Source: Oscillospiraceae bacterium NTUH-002-81
Lineage (GTDB): Bacteria; Bacillota; Clostridia; Lachnospirales; Lachnospiraceae
Direction: 5' to 3'
NCBI GenBank assembly: GCA_032620915.1
Contig: CP136052.1
Coordinates: 2,860,001 to 2,924,000 of the forward strand
DNA length: 64,000 nucleotides
The notes below the pieces were generated by a model. That model made no database searches, was not told the origin of the DNA, and worked only from the letters and a program-made list of their open reading frames with translations. Shown piece after piece: positions 29,247 through 38,528 of the stretch. How positions within the stretch are numbered: position 1 is the stretch's first letter; every line of letters begins with the position of its first letter. The translations under genes were made by a program, and so were the position numbers.

Positions 29247-31118
29247 ATGACAGAGAAGCAAAAGAAAATGCTTGTCCGTATTATCGTAACATTTGTGATT
29301 TTTGCGGTTTTGTTCGCCGCCGAACACACCGGCAACCTAGAAAGCCTGGAGGGCAGCGTTCTGCTCTTCCTCATTTATCTGGTACCCTATCTCATCATCG
29401 GCTACGATATCGTCTGGAAAGCCATCCGCAACATCAGCCACGGTCAGGTTTTTGATGAAAATTTCCTGATGATGATCGCCACCTTCGGCGCTCTGGGTGT
29501 CCGGGAATATTCCGAGGCCGTGGCCGTCATGCTGTTCTATCAGATCGGCGAGCTGTTCCAGGGATATGCTGTCGGAAAATCCCGCCAGTCCATCGCCGCT
29601 ATGATGGACATCTGTCCGGAATATGCCAACATTGAAGAAGACGGAGAACTGAAACAGGTAGATCCCGATGATGTGGAGATCGGCACCATCATCATCATCA
29701 AACCCGGCGAGCGCATCCCGCTGGACGGCGTAGTAGTGGAGGGCGAGTCCCTCATTGATACCGCTGCCCTCACCGGAGAATCTGTTCCCCGCAAAGCAGC
29801 TGTGGGCGACGAGATCATCAGCGGCTGTGTCAACGGCAACGGTACGCTGAAAGTACGCACCACGAAGGAATTCGACGATTCCACCGTTTCCAAGATCCTG
29901 GAGCTGGTGGAAAACGCCAGCAGCAAAAAGGCACATGTAGAAAACTTTATCACCCGGTTTGCCAAATATTACACCCCGGTTGTCACCATCGCCGCTGTGA
30001 TTCTGGCCATCGTTCCTCCCCTTGTTTTGGGAGGCGGCTGGAGTGACTGGATCCAGAGAGCCTGCATCTTCCTCGTTATTTCCTGTCCGTGTGCGCTGGT
30101 CATCTCCGTTCCGCTGGGCTTCTTCGGCGGCATCGGCGCTGCCTCCAAGCTGGGCGTTCTCGTCAAGGGCAGCAACTATCTGGAAGCACTGGCCCAGATG
30201 GATACGATGGTCTTCGACAAGACCGGCACCCTGACCAAAGGCGAATTCAAGGTAACAGAAATCCTCCCTGCGGAAGGTTTTACGAAAGAAACGCTTCTGA
30301 ACCTGGCTGCACTGGGTGAGGGCTACTCCACCCATCCAATCGCCGCCTCTATCCGGGAGGCGTATGGACAGCCGCTGGATATGAACCGGGTCAATGACGC
30401 CAAAGAGGTAGCCGGTCACGGCATTCAGGTACAGATCGACGGGCAGGAAGTATTCATCGGCAACGAGAAGCTCATGCGTGCCCAGAACATCACCCCGGCT
30501 GCCTGCGAAAGCATCGGCACCGTGATCTATGTGGCGTGTGAAGGCAAATACGCCGGCGCCATCGTCATCTCCGACACCATCAAGGACGGTGCAAAAGAAG
30601 CCATTCGCGGCATGAAGGCAGTCGGCGTAAAGAAATGCGTCATGCTCACCGGTGACCGAAAAGAAGCTGCCGAGCTGGTGGCAAAAGAGCTGGACATCGA
30701 CGAGGTACACGCAGAGCTGCTGCCCCAGGATAAGGTCAGCCAGGTGGAAGCCCTTCTGTCCAAAGAAACGGAAAAAGAACGGCTCGCTTTCGTGGGCGAC
30801 GGCATCAACGATGCGCCGGTACTGTCCCGGGCTGATATCGGCATTGCCATGGGAAGCATGGGTTCCGACGCTGCCATCGAGGCTGCCGACGTGGTGCTGA
30901 TGGATGATGACATCCGCAAGATCGCTTCCGTCGTACGCATCTCCCGCAAGACGCTGACCATCGTTCACCAGAACATCGTCTTCGCCCTGGCCGTCAAGGC
31001 ACTGGTGCTCATCCTCGGCGCCCTGGGCATGGCCAACATGTGGGAAGCCGTGTTCGCAGATGTAGGTGTATCCGTTATCGCTATCCTCAACTCCATGCGG
31101 GCGTTAAAGACAGAGTAA
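29247..31118 (+). CDS. Heavy-metal P-type ATPase (Zn/Cd/Pb type), no N-terminal HMA
   Basis: P1B-type ATPase of 623 residues. The metal-binding CPC is in SCPCALVIS, the actuator loop TGES in ALTGESVPRK, phosphorylation site DKTGTLTKG, and hinge GDGINDAPVL. About eight TM helices. ATG 29247 follows GGAG by 8 nt. The CPC motif with a CadC-like regulator favours Zn2+/Cd2+/Pb2+ export at the plasma membrane. Length is short because the metal-binding domain is on the separate 73-residue protein just upstream. Copper is less likely. Confidence 0.93.
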   Translation: MTEKQKKMLVRIIVTFVIFAVLFAAEHTGNLESLEGSVLLFLIYLVPYLIIGYDIVWKAIRNISHGQVFDENFLMMIATFGALGVREYSEAVAVMLFYQIGELFQGYAVGKSRQSIAAMMDICPEYANIEEDGELKQVDPDDVEIGTIIIIKPGERIPLDGVVVEGESLIDTAALTGESVPRKAAVGDEIISGCVNGNGTLKVRTTKEFDDSTVSKILELVENASSKKAHVENFITRFAKYYTPVVTIAAVILAIVPPLVLGGGWSDWIQRACIFLVISCPCALVISVPLGFFGGIGAASKLGVLVKGSNYLEALAQMDTMVFDKTGTLTKGEFKVTEILPAEGFTKETLLNLAALGEGYSTHPIAASIREAYGQPLDMNRVNDAKEVAGHGIQVQIDGQEVFIGNEKLMRAQNITPAACESIGTVIYVACEGKYAGAIVISDTIKDGAKEAIRGMKAVGVKKCVMLTGDRKEAAELVAKELDIDEVHAELLPQDKVSQVEALLSKETEKERLAFVGDGINDAPVLSRADIGIAMGSMGSDAAIEAADVVLMDDDIRKIASVVRISRKTLTIVHQNIVFALAVKALVLILGALGMANMWEAVFADVGVSVIAILNSMRALKTE

Positions 31119-31162
31119 GATGAAGCAAGCCCTCTCCTGACAGAGAAGGCCGACCATAGCAG

Positions 31163-31207
31163 AGAGAGCTGTGAAATCCCAGGAAGGGTTCACAGCTCTC
31201 TGTTTTC
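31163..31207 (+). terminator. Terminator after the metal ATPase
   Basis: AGAGAGCTGTGAA / TTCACAGCTCTCT stem followed by GTTTTC. It lies between convergent genes and may also stop dapB transcripts. Confidence 0.82.
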
Positions 31208-31225
31208 ATAATATGCCGAATTTTT

Positions 31226-31981
31226 TTACCCGATGACATCCGCCATGGTGTACAGTCCCTGTGGTTTTCCTGCCAGGAACTTGGCCGCCTGTACGGCTCC
31301 CTTTCCGAAAATACTCTTGGAATATGCCCGGTGATTAAACTCAATGACTTCATCGGTACCCGCAAAAACCACCTCATGCTCTCCCACGATGGTGCCGCCG
31401 CGCACGGCAGAAATACCGATCTCTGTCTTTTCCCGTTTCTTCCGCTCCTGACTGCGGTCATAGGTATAGCTGTACGCATCGTCCAGCGCATGATTGATAC
31501 TGTCTGCCAAAGCCAGCGCTGTTCCGCTTGGCGCATCTACCTTCTGATTGTGATGTCTTTCCACGATCTCAATATCGAATCCGGCATCTGCCAACACCCG
31601 GGCAGCCTCCCGCACCATCTTCATGAGCAGATTGATGCCCAGAGACATGTTGGCAGAATAGACGATGCCTACCTGCTCTGCTGCTGCATAGATGTGTGCT
31701 TTCTGCTCTTCGGAGAGTCCGGTTGTGCACACCACCGCCGGAATCTGCCGCCGGACACTGTATTCCAGCAGGCTGTCCACTGCTGCCGCATTGCTGAAAT
31801 CAATGATCACATCCGCTTCCACATCGCAGGCATCCAGACTTTCGTATACCGGGTAGGGCGCCCCTTCCCGGGGATACGGATCCACCCCTGCGACAATTTC
31901 TATTTCCTGATCCTCTGCAACGAGACCGGTGATCACCTGTCCCATTTTCCCGCTGCAGCCATGCATGATCGCTTTTACCAT
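31226..31981 (-). CDS. dapB: 4-hydroxy-tetrahydrodipicolinate reductase
   Basis: Protein of 251 residues starting at ATG 31981, with AAAGGA upstream; a longer frame exists but lacks a site. The Rossmann loop is MHGCSGKMGQVI. The catalytic motif ERHHNQKVDAPSGTA contains the His-His and Lys of DapB. It reduces HTPA to tetrahydrodipicolinate in the lysine/diaminopimelate branch. It is 65 bp downstream of dapA and part of the same lysine-riboswitch operon. Confidence 0.96.
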   Translation of the reverse strand: MVKAIMHGCSGKMGQVITGLVAEDQEIEIVAGVDPYPREGAPYPVYESLDACDVEADVIIDFSNAAAVDSLLEYSVRRQIPAVVCTTGLSEEQKAHIYAAAEQVGIVYSANMSLGINLLMKMVREAARVLADAGFDIEIVERHHNQKVDAPSGTALALADSINHALDDAYSYTYDRSQERKKREKTEIGISAVRGGTIVGEHEVVFAGTDEVIEFNHRAYSKSIFGKGAVQAAKFLAGKPQGLYTMADVIG

Positions 31982-32046
31982 TTTTTTATCCTTTCTGAGG
32001 GCTCGCCGGGTCTGTATCTCTACAGTCCCAGCAGCGCCTCGTCCTT

Positions 32047-32937
32047 TCAAACGAGGGAAATACCGAAGGTCTCCATGGCTTCTCCCAGCTTCTGTGCGTG
32101 CTCCGGCTCCATCTCCGTCAGCGGCATGCGCAGCGGGCCAGCCTCATAGCCCATCAGGCTCACGGCCTTTTTCACCGGGATCGGATTTACCTCACTGAAC
32201 AGCTGCTCAATGAGTGGCAGCGCGCCCAGCTGGATCTCCAGGCTCTTCTGCGGATCGCCGTCCAGATAGCTTGCCACCATATCATGCACACACTCCGGTG
32301 CAATGTTTGCCAGCACGGAAATGACGCCTTTGCCGCCCAGGGACAGAACCGGCACCACCTGATCATCGTTTCCGGAATAGATGTCCATCCTGCCCTTCGT
32401 CAGCGCGGCCAGTCTTGCCACCTGCCCGATGTTGCCGGAAGCTTCCTTGATAGCCACAATGTTTTGCACATTCTCACACAGAGCTGCCGCCGTCTCCGGC
32501 AAAATGTTGCAGCCCGTTCTGCCCGGCACATTATATAAAACGATTGGAAGAGACACTGCGTTCGCCACGGTCGTGAAATGACGGATCAGGCCCTTCTGGG
32601 TTGCTTTATTATAGTAAGGCGTCACCACCAGCAGGCCGTCCGCCCCGTATGTTTCCGCTTTCTGAGAAAGATAAACGGCTGTCTCTGTGCAGTTGGATCC
32701 GGTGCCCGCAATGACCGGAATTCTGCCTGCGGTCTTCTCCACCGCATAACGGATACATTCCAGATGCTCCTCGTGGCTCATCGTAGAAGCCTCACCTGTC
32801 GTTCCGCAAATGATGATCGCATCGGTTTTGTGTGCGATCTGGAATTCGATCAGTTCTCCCAGCATCTCATAATTCACTTCTCCGTTTTCATGAAAAGGTG
32901 TTACAATCGCCACACCTGATCCTGTAAAAATTGCCAT
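32047..32937 (-). CDS. dapA: 4-hydroxy-tetrahydrodipicolinate synthase
   Basis: Protein of 296 residues with a TIM barrel. Residues GTTGEASTM, LYNVPGRTGCNI and the catalytic Lys in IVAIKEASGNIGQ are present. It condenses pyruvate with aspartate semialdehyde. ATG 32937 has GGGAGG 9 nt upstream. First gene of dapA-dapB, preceded by a lysine riboswitch and its terminator (33036-33257). Confidence 0.97.
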   Translation of the reverse strand: MAIFTGSGVAIVTPFHENGEVNYEMLGELIEFQIAHKTDAIIICGTTGEASTMSHEEHLECIRYAVEKTAGRIPVIAGTGSNCTETAVYLSQKAETYGADGLLVVTPYYNKATQKGLIRHFTTVANAVSLPIVLYNVPGRTGCNILPETAAALCENVQNIVAIKEASGNIGQVARLAALTKGRMDIYSGNDDQVVPVLSLGGKGVISVLANIAPECVHDMVASYLDGDPQKSLEIQLGALPLIEQLFSEVNPIPVKKAVSLMGYEAGPLRMPLTEMEPEHAQKLGEAMETFGISLV

Positions 32938-33035
32938 ATTCAAATACCTCCCTTTATATATTTCGTATACAGTCCTTTGCCGCACAAGTTCAGCCGTTCT
33001 CCTGTCCAGCCGGATCAGGGCTGCCCCTGTGCGTC

Positions 33036-33063
33036 AAAAAAAGGCGCCGCAGAAACGGCGCCC
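33036..33063 (-). terminator. Attenuator terminator of the lysine riboswitch
   Basis: GGCGCC / GGCGCC stem with an 8-nt loop, followed on the minus strand by seven T. It lies between the aptamer and dapA. Confidence 0.88.
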
Positions 33064-33084
33064 CATAAACTTCAGGAATTCTCT

Positions 33085-33257
33085 CTTCCTTTCGATAGCG
33101 CCCCATCTTGCGATGACAGTCATACGATTCTTCACCGTATGCCCAGGAACACAGTCGTCGGCTGCTCTGCTCCTTCGGCGTCCTCCCCTTTCCATAATCA
33201 TCATCTGCCTCCGCGGCATCCGGTTATGTACTGATGTCAAACGCAACCTCTACCAAA
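33085..33257 (-). promoter_or_regulatory. Lysine riboswitch (L box) controlling dapA-dapB
   Basis: On the minus strand: GGTAGAGGTTGCG at the 5' end (33243-33255), CATCAGTA, then GCCGAAGGAGCAGAG, CTGGGCATACGGTG, and the 3' block CTGTCATCGCAAGATG followed by GGGGCGCTATC. These are the conserved L-box elements in the correct order. Lysine binding would promote the downstream terminator. Confidence 0.93.
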
Positions 33258-33272
33258 GTATGTCTATATTTT

Positions 33273-33301
33273 ACTATACATGGCCTTTATGTCCGTGTCA
33301 A
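33273..33301 (-). promoter_or_regulatory. Promoter of the dapA leader
   Basis: Minus strand TTGACA (33296-33301), 17 bp, TATAGT (33273-33278), just upstream of the riboswitch. Confidence 0.8.
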
Positions 33302-33368
33302 GCCCCAAAACAGGCACCAAAGCAATATCAGAAAGCGTTACTGTTCTCCTGCGCCATCCGAAAAACCG

Positions 33369-33884
33369 CTATACATCTTTCACCTTCGATTCACCCACCG
33401 CATCCTTCACGGTTTCCAGACGATAAGCCTCATCAGCGATCCCAAGCACCTCGTCAGAAGCCTTCTGCCCGGTGAAGATCAGCTCGGTCTCCCCGGCCAC
33501 CTCCCGCAGCTGAGTCAGGTCTTCCACAGTGATGATGCCGTTGTCCAGCAGGCCCAGCACCTCATCCAGGATCAACACATTGCACTCCCCGGTAGAAAGT
33601 ACCTTCCTGGCAAAATTCATGCCGTTCCGCAAATTGGCCTTCTCATCTGCCTTCTGCTCCGGCGTCAGATCTGCAAAGCAGGCGTCAGATTTTTCAAAAC
33701 GGAACAGCTTGATCTCCGGCTCCAAACGACTGATAAAGCTCATTTCCTCCCGGTTCCGGCTTTTCAGAAACTGGATGATGATCACCGAGCGCTCCTCGCT
33801 GGCCGCCATGATTCCCTGGCCGATGGCCGCTGTTGTCTTTCCCTTGCCGTCCCCGTAGTATACTTTTATAATTCCATTTTTCAT
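33369..33884 (-). CDS. cobO: Cob(I)yrinic acid a,c-diamide adenosyltransferase
   Basis: Protein of 171 residues of the CobA/BtuR/CobO P-loop family. P-loop GDGKGKTTAAIGQ is near the N-terminus, followed by VIIIQFLKS, and NVLILDEVLGLLDNGII gives the Walker B Asp. It adds the adenosyl group to reduced corrinoids. ATG 33884 is 6 nt after AGAGG; the adjacent ATG at 33887 is the alternative. No other cobalamin genes are nearby, so it probably serves B12 salvage (inference). Confidence 0.92.
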   Translation of the reverse strand: MKNGIIKVYYGDGKGKTTAAIGQGIMAASEERSVIIIQFLKSRNREEMSFISRLEPEIKLFRFEKSDACFADLTPEQKADEKANLRNGMNFARKVLSTGECNVLILDEVLGLLDNGIITVEDLTQLREVAGETELIFTGQKASDEVLGIADEAYRLETVKDAVGESKVKDV

Positions 33885-33989
33885 CATGCACCTCTGGGTC
33901 AAAACAAAATCCATATTTTTTTAATGATATTTGATTATAGTACCATAACCCATCCTGCAATTCAATATGCTGTGCATAGGAAAGTTAAT

Positions 33990-34149
33990 TACAGTTCACA
34001 CGCGCCATTCGCAAAATCGCATCTTCGATGCTTTCCGCTGCTTTGCAGCTCATTTTTGCTCATTACGAGGCGCTCCCTTCGCATGTTCATGTAGCCAGAT
34101 TTTCATGCAAGCATGGAATCTGTCCACAAGAACATACAAGTGAACTGTA
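33990..34149 (+). repeat. Interspersed hairpin repeat, copy E (full length)
   Basis: 160 bp with perfect ends TACAGTTCAC / GTGAACTGTA. It contains GCGCCATTCGCAAAATCGC, the GCTGCTTTGCAGCTCATTTT block, and hairpin arms CCAGATTTTCATGC / GCATGGAATCTGTCC. It ends 7 bp before the stop codon of the SSB-like gene. Confidence 0.9.
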
Positions 34150-34156
34150 ACGAAAA

Positions 34157-34783
34157 TTACTCAATAAACTCAAGCTTGCTCACGGACACCTCGTAGGCGA
34201 TCCGCCGCTCGATCTCCTCCTCGCTGATTTTTTTCGTATACTCCCGGCTCTGGATCCGCCCCCACAGCTGAATATGGGCTCCCACCTCAAAGCCGGAGGC
34301 ATATCTGGCATTTCTGCCCCAGCAAATACACGGGATATAATCTGATTTTCCATAAGGGCGGTTTACCGCCACGAGAAGATCCGCGATCTCCCGCCCCAGC
34401 GGTGTTTTCCGGTATACCGGCATCTTACATATGTAGCCTTCCAGAAAAATCTGATTCGTCCGGGAACTTTCCGGTTCTTCCTCCACAAATTCCAGCTCCC
34501 GCACAAATACAGACAACACCAGCCGATTTTTCTTTTCCTCATGCCGGTTATAGGAGCGGAACTGCCCGGACACCGCGATCGTTTCTCCCCGGTAATCCTG
34601 GGTGACATCGATGAGCCGTTCCGATATCATGAGCGGAATCACATCATAGGAATTGCTCAGCCGCCGGACACTGATCTCCAGCATATAAAAGCCTTCCCCG
34701 AACACCTCATGGCTGAACACGAACTCAGACACGATTTCCCCCGCCATAATTACCTGATTGTTTTCAATTACCTGATCTACCAT
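34157..34783 (-). CDS. SSB-like protein with two OB-type domains
   Basis: Protein of 208 residues. The first half (AGEIVSEFVFSHEVFGEGFYMLEISVRR) and the second half (NQIFLEGYICKMPVYRKTPLGREIADLLVAVNRPYGKSDYIPCICWGRNA) each look like a single-stranded-DNA-binding OB fold. The second is close to the PriB/SSB pattern. This arrangement occurs in a Firmicute family usually annotated as single-stranded DNA-binding protein. GGGAG is 8 nt before ATG 34783. A role in replication restart or repair is inference. Confidence 0.75.
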   Translation of the reverse strand: MVDQVIENNQVIMAGEIVSEFVFSHEVFGEGFYMLEISVRRLSNSYDVIPLMISERLIDVTQDYRGETIAVSGQFRSYNRHEEKKNRLVLSVFVRELEFVEEEPESSRTNQIFLEGYICKMPVYRKTPLGREIADLLVAVNRPYGKSDYIPCICWGRNARYASGFEVGAHIQLWGRIQSREYTKKISEEEIERRIAYEVSVSKLEFIE

Positions 34784-34984
34784 CTGTTGTTCTCCCTTCC
34801 TGTAACGAAGTCTCGTTTTGTAATTTTGTGTAATACTATATGTATTTCGTTTTCCCTCATTTTAGAACCGGAATGTGAAAAAAAACTTGTAATCTCGTCA
34901 ACATGTGATAAACTGTACAGTTGAGACGACTTTAAATTCAGTTACGAAATCCGAAACGGATACAAAGAAAGGTGTATAAATCCC

Positions 34985-36827
34985 ATGCGGACAAAAAAGA
35001 GAAGATATCAGAAATATTGCCATCATCGCACACGTTGACCACGGCAAGACGACACTCGTAGATGAACTGTTAAAACAGAGCGGCGTATTCCGTGAGAATC
35101 AGGAAGTGGCGGAGCGCGTGATGGATTCCAACGACATTGAGCGTGAGCGCGGCATCACCATTCTTTCCAAGAATACTGCCGTATATTATAAGAACACCAA
35201 GATCAACATCATTGACACCCCCGGGCACGCAGACTTCGGCGGCGAGGTAGAGCGTGTGCTGAAGATGGTCAACGGCGTTGTCCTCGTTGTTGACGCATTT
35301 GAGGGCCCCATGCCTCAGACCAAATTCGTTCTGCGAAAAGCGCTGGAGCTGGATCTGCCGGTTATTGTCTGCATCAACAAGATTGATCGGCCGGAGGCAA
35401 GACCGGAGGCTGTCATCGACGAAGTGCTGGAGCTTTTCATGGATCTGGACGCTTCCGACGAGCAGCTGGACTGCCCCTTCGTATACGCATCTGCAAAAGC
35501 AGGCTATGCTGTGCGCGACTTAAACGACAAGCCGGAAAACATGGTTCCCCTGTTTGAGACGATCCTGGACTACATCCCGGCTCCCGAAGGAGATCCGGAG
35601 GCAAGCACACAGGTGCTCATCAGCACCATCGACTACAACGAATATGTGGGCCGTATCGGTGTCGGCAAAGTGGACAACGGCGAAATCCGTGTCAACATGG
35701 ACGCCGTACTGGTAAACCATCACGACCCGGACAAAAAACAGCGCGTCAAGATCAGCAAGCTGTACGAGTTCGACGGTCTGAACAAAGTAGAAGTGAAATC
35801 TGCCGGCATCGGCTCCATCGTAGCCATTTCCGGTATTGCAGATATCCACATCGGCGATACGATCTGCTCCGCAGATAACCCGGTAGCCATCCCGTTCCAG
35901 AAGATTTCCGAGCCTACCATTGCCATGCAGTTCCTTGTCAACGACAGCCCGCTGGCAGGACAGGAAGGAAAGTTCATCACCTCCCGTCATCTGCGCGAGC
36001 GTCTGTTCCGAGAGCTGAACACCGATGTCAGCCTGCGTGTGGAAGAGACAGACAACATGGACAGCTTCAAGGTGTCCGGCCGTGGCGAGCTGCATCTGTC
36101 CGTCCTCATCGAGAACATGCGCCGGGAAGGCTATGAGTTCGCTGTCAGCAAGGCTGAGGTGCTGTACCACCGCGACGAGAACGGCAAACTCTTAGAGCCC
36201 ATGGAGCTGGCTTACATCGACGTACCGGAGGAATTTACCGGTACCGTTATTGACAAGTTAAGCCAAAGAAAAGGCGAGCTGCTGAATATGGGCGCTGCTT
36301 CCGGCGGCTACACCCGTCTGGAGTTCTCCATTCCCGCCCGCGGCCTCATCGGCTACCGCGGTGAGTTCATGACAGACACCAAAGGAAATGGTATCATTAA
36401 CACGATTTTCAATGAGTACGGCCCGTATAAGGGAGACATCCAGTACCGCAAGCAGGGTTCCCTCATCGCTTTCGAGAGCGGCGAGGCGGTTACCTACGGC
36501 CTGTTCGTGGCACAGGAGCGCGGCACCCTGTTCATCGGCCCCGGCGAGAAGGTATATGCCGGTATGATCATCGGCCAGAACGGTAAATCCGACGATATCG
36601 AGGTCAACGTCTGCAAGCGCAAACATCTGACCAACACCCGTGCTTCGGGTTCCGACGATGCCCTGACCCTGACACCGCCCCGGATCTTAAGTCTGGAGCA
36701 GTCCCTGGAATTCATCGACACCGACGAGCTTCTGGAGGTTACCCCCAAGAGCCTGCGTCTGCGCAAGAAAATCCTGGATCCGACTTTAAGAAAACGTGCA
36801 TCCATCAATAAAAAACCGGTGCAGTAA
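34985..36827 (+). CDS. typA: TypA/BipA translational GTPase (one frameshift at the start)
   Basis: The true N-terminus is [24 protein letters not shown], with ATG at 34985 and AAAGG upstream. The frame breaks at a run of six A (34993-34998), where one base is extra. Without that correction only a protein starting at 35106, lacking the P-loop, can be read. Downstream, [12 protein letters not shown] motif [12 protein letters not shown], switch [17 protein letters not shown] and the BipA-specific C-terminal domain ([19 protein letters not shown]) are intact. Corrected length 613. It acts on 50S assembly and stress (family knowledge). Confidence 0.94.
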
Positions 36828-36867
36828 ACAGAACAAAATTTTAATAAAAATATGCTTTCGGGCGTGT

Positions 36868-36900
36868 AAAAAGGAGATCCTTCGCAGGGATCTCCTTTTT
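36868..36900 (+). terminator. Terminator after typA
   Basis: AAAAAGGAGATCC / GGGATCTCCTTTTT stem with a TTCGCA loop and U-tract. The symmetry suits both directions, and the convergent yigZ ends at 36983. Confidence 0.9.
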
Positions 36901-36982
36901 GCGCATCATAGAAGGCCGATATTTTTCTCATACAAGATTTTCCAAAAATGCAAAGCCCCAACGTGGGCCGGGAATTGATTGT

Positions 36983-37661
36983 CTACGTCGGCATGATCCG
37001 ATCCGGCAGCAGTTCTCCATCCACCATAAGGTACCAGCACGGATCCCCTGGCGTCAGCACCGCCCGTCCGTTGGTGCCCTCCGTCAGCGCTGCCGTCAGT
37101 TCTCCCTGCTGCGCTGCCGGAACCAGCACTTCCAGCATCACCTTGTCTGTGTATTCCGAAGACAGAGTGGCAATGCCCCGCTGCCCGAGGATGTACTGGA
37201 TCTTGCCGATGCCGTTATAGTCCGTCTCAATGGACAGCCGGATGCCATAGCACTGCTCCGCCGTCACCGCATGACGCAGTCCCTCCTGCACCGCCCCGGA
37301 ATACGCCCGGACAAGGCCGCCCGTGCCCAGCAGCGTGCCGCCGAAATACCGGGTCACCACCACTGCCGTGTTATGTAATCCTGCCCCCAGCAGCACATCC
37401 AGCATCGGCTTTCCCGCCGTCCCCCTGGGGCTCCCCGTCATCCGAAAACCGCATCAGCTCCTGATTGCGGCCGATCACAAACGCCGAGCAGTTGTGGCGC
37501 GCGTCCCAGTACTTCTTCTTCATCTCCTCAATAAAAGCCAGTGCTTCCTCCTCCGACGCCACCGGGCGAACCGTGGCGATAAATCGGGACTTTTTCTCCA
37601 CGATCTCCCCTTCCCCGCCCTCCAGCGTCATCAGAAAGCTATCCTTTGTATTTTCAGCCAT
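36983..37661 (-). CDS. yigZ: YigZ/IMPACT family protein (one frameshift)
   Basis: The N-terminal IMPACT domain includes VEKKSRFIATVRPV and DARHNCSAFVIG, followed by RFSDDGEP. The frame breaks at four G (plus strand 37427-37430); removing one base gives RGTAGKPMLDVLL and then VVVTRYFGGTLLGTGGLVRAYS, the family hallmark. The C-terminal DUF1949-like part ends DRIMPT. Corrected length about 225 residues. Family knowledge: relatives of yeast YIH1 with a translation-linked but unproven bacterial role. ATG 37661 is close to GGAG. Confidence 0.88.
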
Positions 37662-37929
37662 TGCTCCAGTCTCTCTTTCTTTTTCCAAATTTTCCCCGCA
37701 GCGCAGCAAAACGCTTCCACTCCTCCACCGGGTTCCTGCCGCGCCGATTCTCCCCTCTGGCCGTCGGCAGATTTTCCAGTTTTGCGAGCATAGCGCTGGC
37801 CGGTTGCGCTTGTCCGAGCCTGTTCTCAGGCGAGTTTGCGCAATCGTTCAGCCATCGGCGGCGCAGCAAAACGCAGAAAATCAACGGGGCAGGGCGGAAT
37901 GCTCGTGCTCGAACGCACTTCACACCCAC
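37654..37929 (-). CDS. Possible small Arg-rich ORF between DUF6514 and yigZ
   Basis: A 91-codon ORF from a GTG at 37929 overlaps the DUF6514 gene by 10 bp and the yigZ start by 8 bp, so it fills the space exactly. The product is rich in Arg, Cys and Trp, with no recognisable domain (ends KFGKRKRDWSNG). The words TTTTGCTGCGC and GCTCG recur inside the segment, so it could instead be a non-coding intergenic repeat that happens to be open. I cannot decide from sequence alone. Confidence 0.3.
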   Translation of the reverse strand: MGVKCVRARAFRPAPLIFCVLLRRRWLNDCANSPENRLGQAQPASAMLAKLENLPTARGENRRGRNPVEEWKRFAALRGKFGKRKRDWSNG

Positions 37930-38222
37930 TCCCCCACCTCATCATCCACGGCCTCCAGCAGCCCCGTGGGCGTCACGGACAGCCGCCGCAGCTTTTCAAT
38001 GAGCCCGGCCACCTGGCGGCCGGAATAGGACAGGGCCGGCGCTGTCTCCTCCTCGTAGCTTGTCCGCCCGCCGATTTCCCGGTACTGTTCCACCCGGATC
38101 CCGTAGATACACGTTCCGGTGCGCACGTCCCGGACTTCTCTTTGCAGATAATATTCCAGGCGGATGGGCCGGTGTTCATCGTCCCAGACGGTCTGTCCGC
38201 CGCGGTATATCCATGCATCCAT
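37920..38222 (-). CDS. DUF6514-like protein
   Basis: Protein of 100 residues. The pattern YGIRVEQYRE, an acidic stretch EEETAPALSYSGRQVAGLIEKLRRL, and VTPTGLLEAVDDEVGEWV resembles the DUF6514 family common in Lachnospiraceae, of unknown function. ATG 38222 is 9 nt after AAAGGA; an ATG at 38231 sits directly behind that site and is less likely. It is soluble with no catalytic motif. Divergent from the PBP1A gene, with repeat copy F between them. Confidence 0.7.
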   Translation of the reverse strand: MDAWIYRGGQTVWDDEHRPIRLEYYLQREVRDVRTGTCIYGIRVEQYREIGGRTSYEEETAPALSYSGRQVAGLIEKLRRLSVTPTGLLEAVDDEVGEWV

Positions 38223-38346
38223 GTTTGTCATTCCTTTCCGTTATTATAGCATGTCCCTGTAAATTACGATAGGAAATCATGTATATATTTCTAATATATG
38301 CAGATGCTTGTGAGAGAATGACTACATTTCTGACCGCATAACAATA

Positions 38347-38506
38347 ACATTCACAGCCCGCGCCATTCGCAGAATCGCGTGTAACCACGCTTCCCGCTGC
38401 CTTGCAGCTCCTTCTGCTCATTACCCGGCGCTCCGCTCATTCGTTCCCGCGTCCAGATCTCTGTGCAAGCACAAGATCTTTCCCCGGCAACGAATGACTG
38501 AACTTA
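38347..38506 (+). repeat. Interspersed hairpin repeat, copy F (diverged, full length)
   Basis: About 160 bp with worn ends (ACATTCACAG / CTGAACTTA). It keeps GCGCCATTCGCAGAATCGC, GCTGCCTTGCAGCTCCTT, CGGCGCTCC and a hairpin CAGATCTCTGTGC / GCACAAGATCTTTCC. Unlike the other copies it lies between two divergent genes, 46 bp before the PBP1A promoter's -10 region. Confidence 0.8.
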
Positions 38507-38528
38507 TCTTAAAAAAATATGAAGCTGA

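Noticed and set aside
29337..30968. Long minus-strand open frame (543 codons) opposite the metal ATPase
   Set aside because: Antisense shadow of an intact P-type ATPase; no ribosome binding site.
33001..33260. Another copy of the interspersed repeat upstream of dapA
   Set aside because: The structure there matches the lysine riboswitch and its terminator; the TACAGTTCAC ends are absent.
35106..36827. typA starting at 35106
   Set aside because: It would lack the P-loop. The missing [10 protein letters not shown] segment is encoded just upstream in another frame, behind an A6 run, so the true start is 34985.
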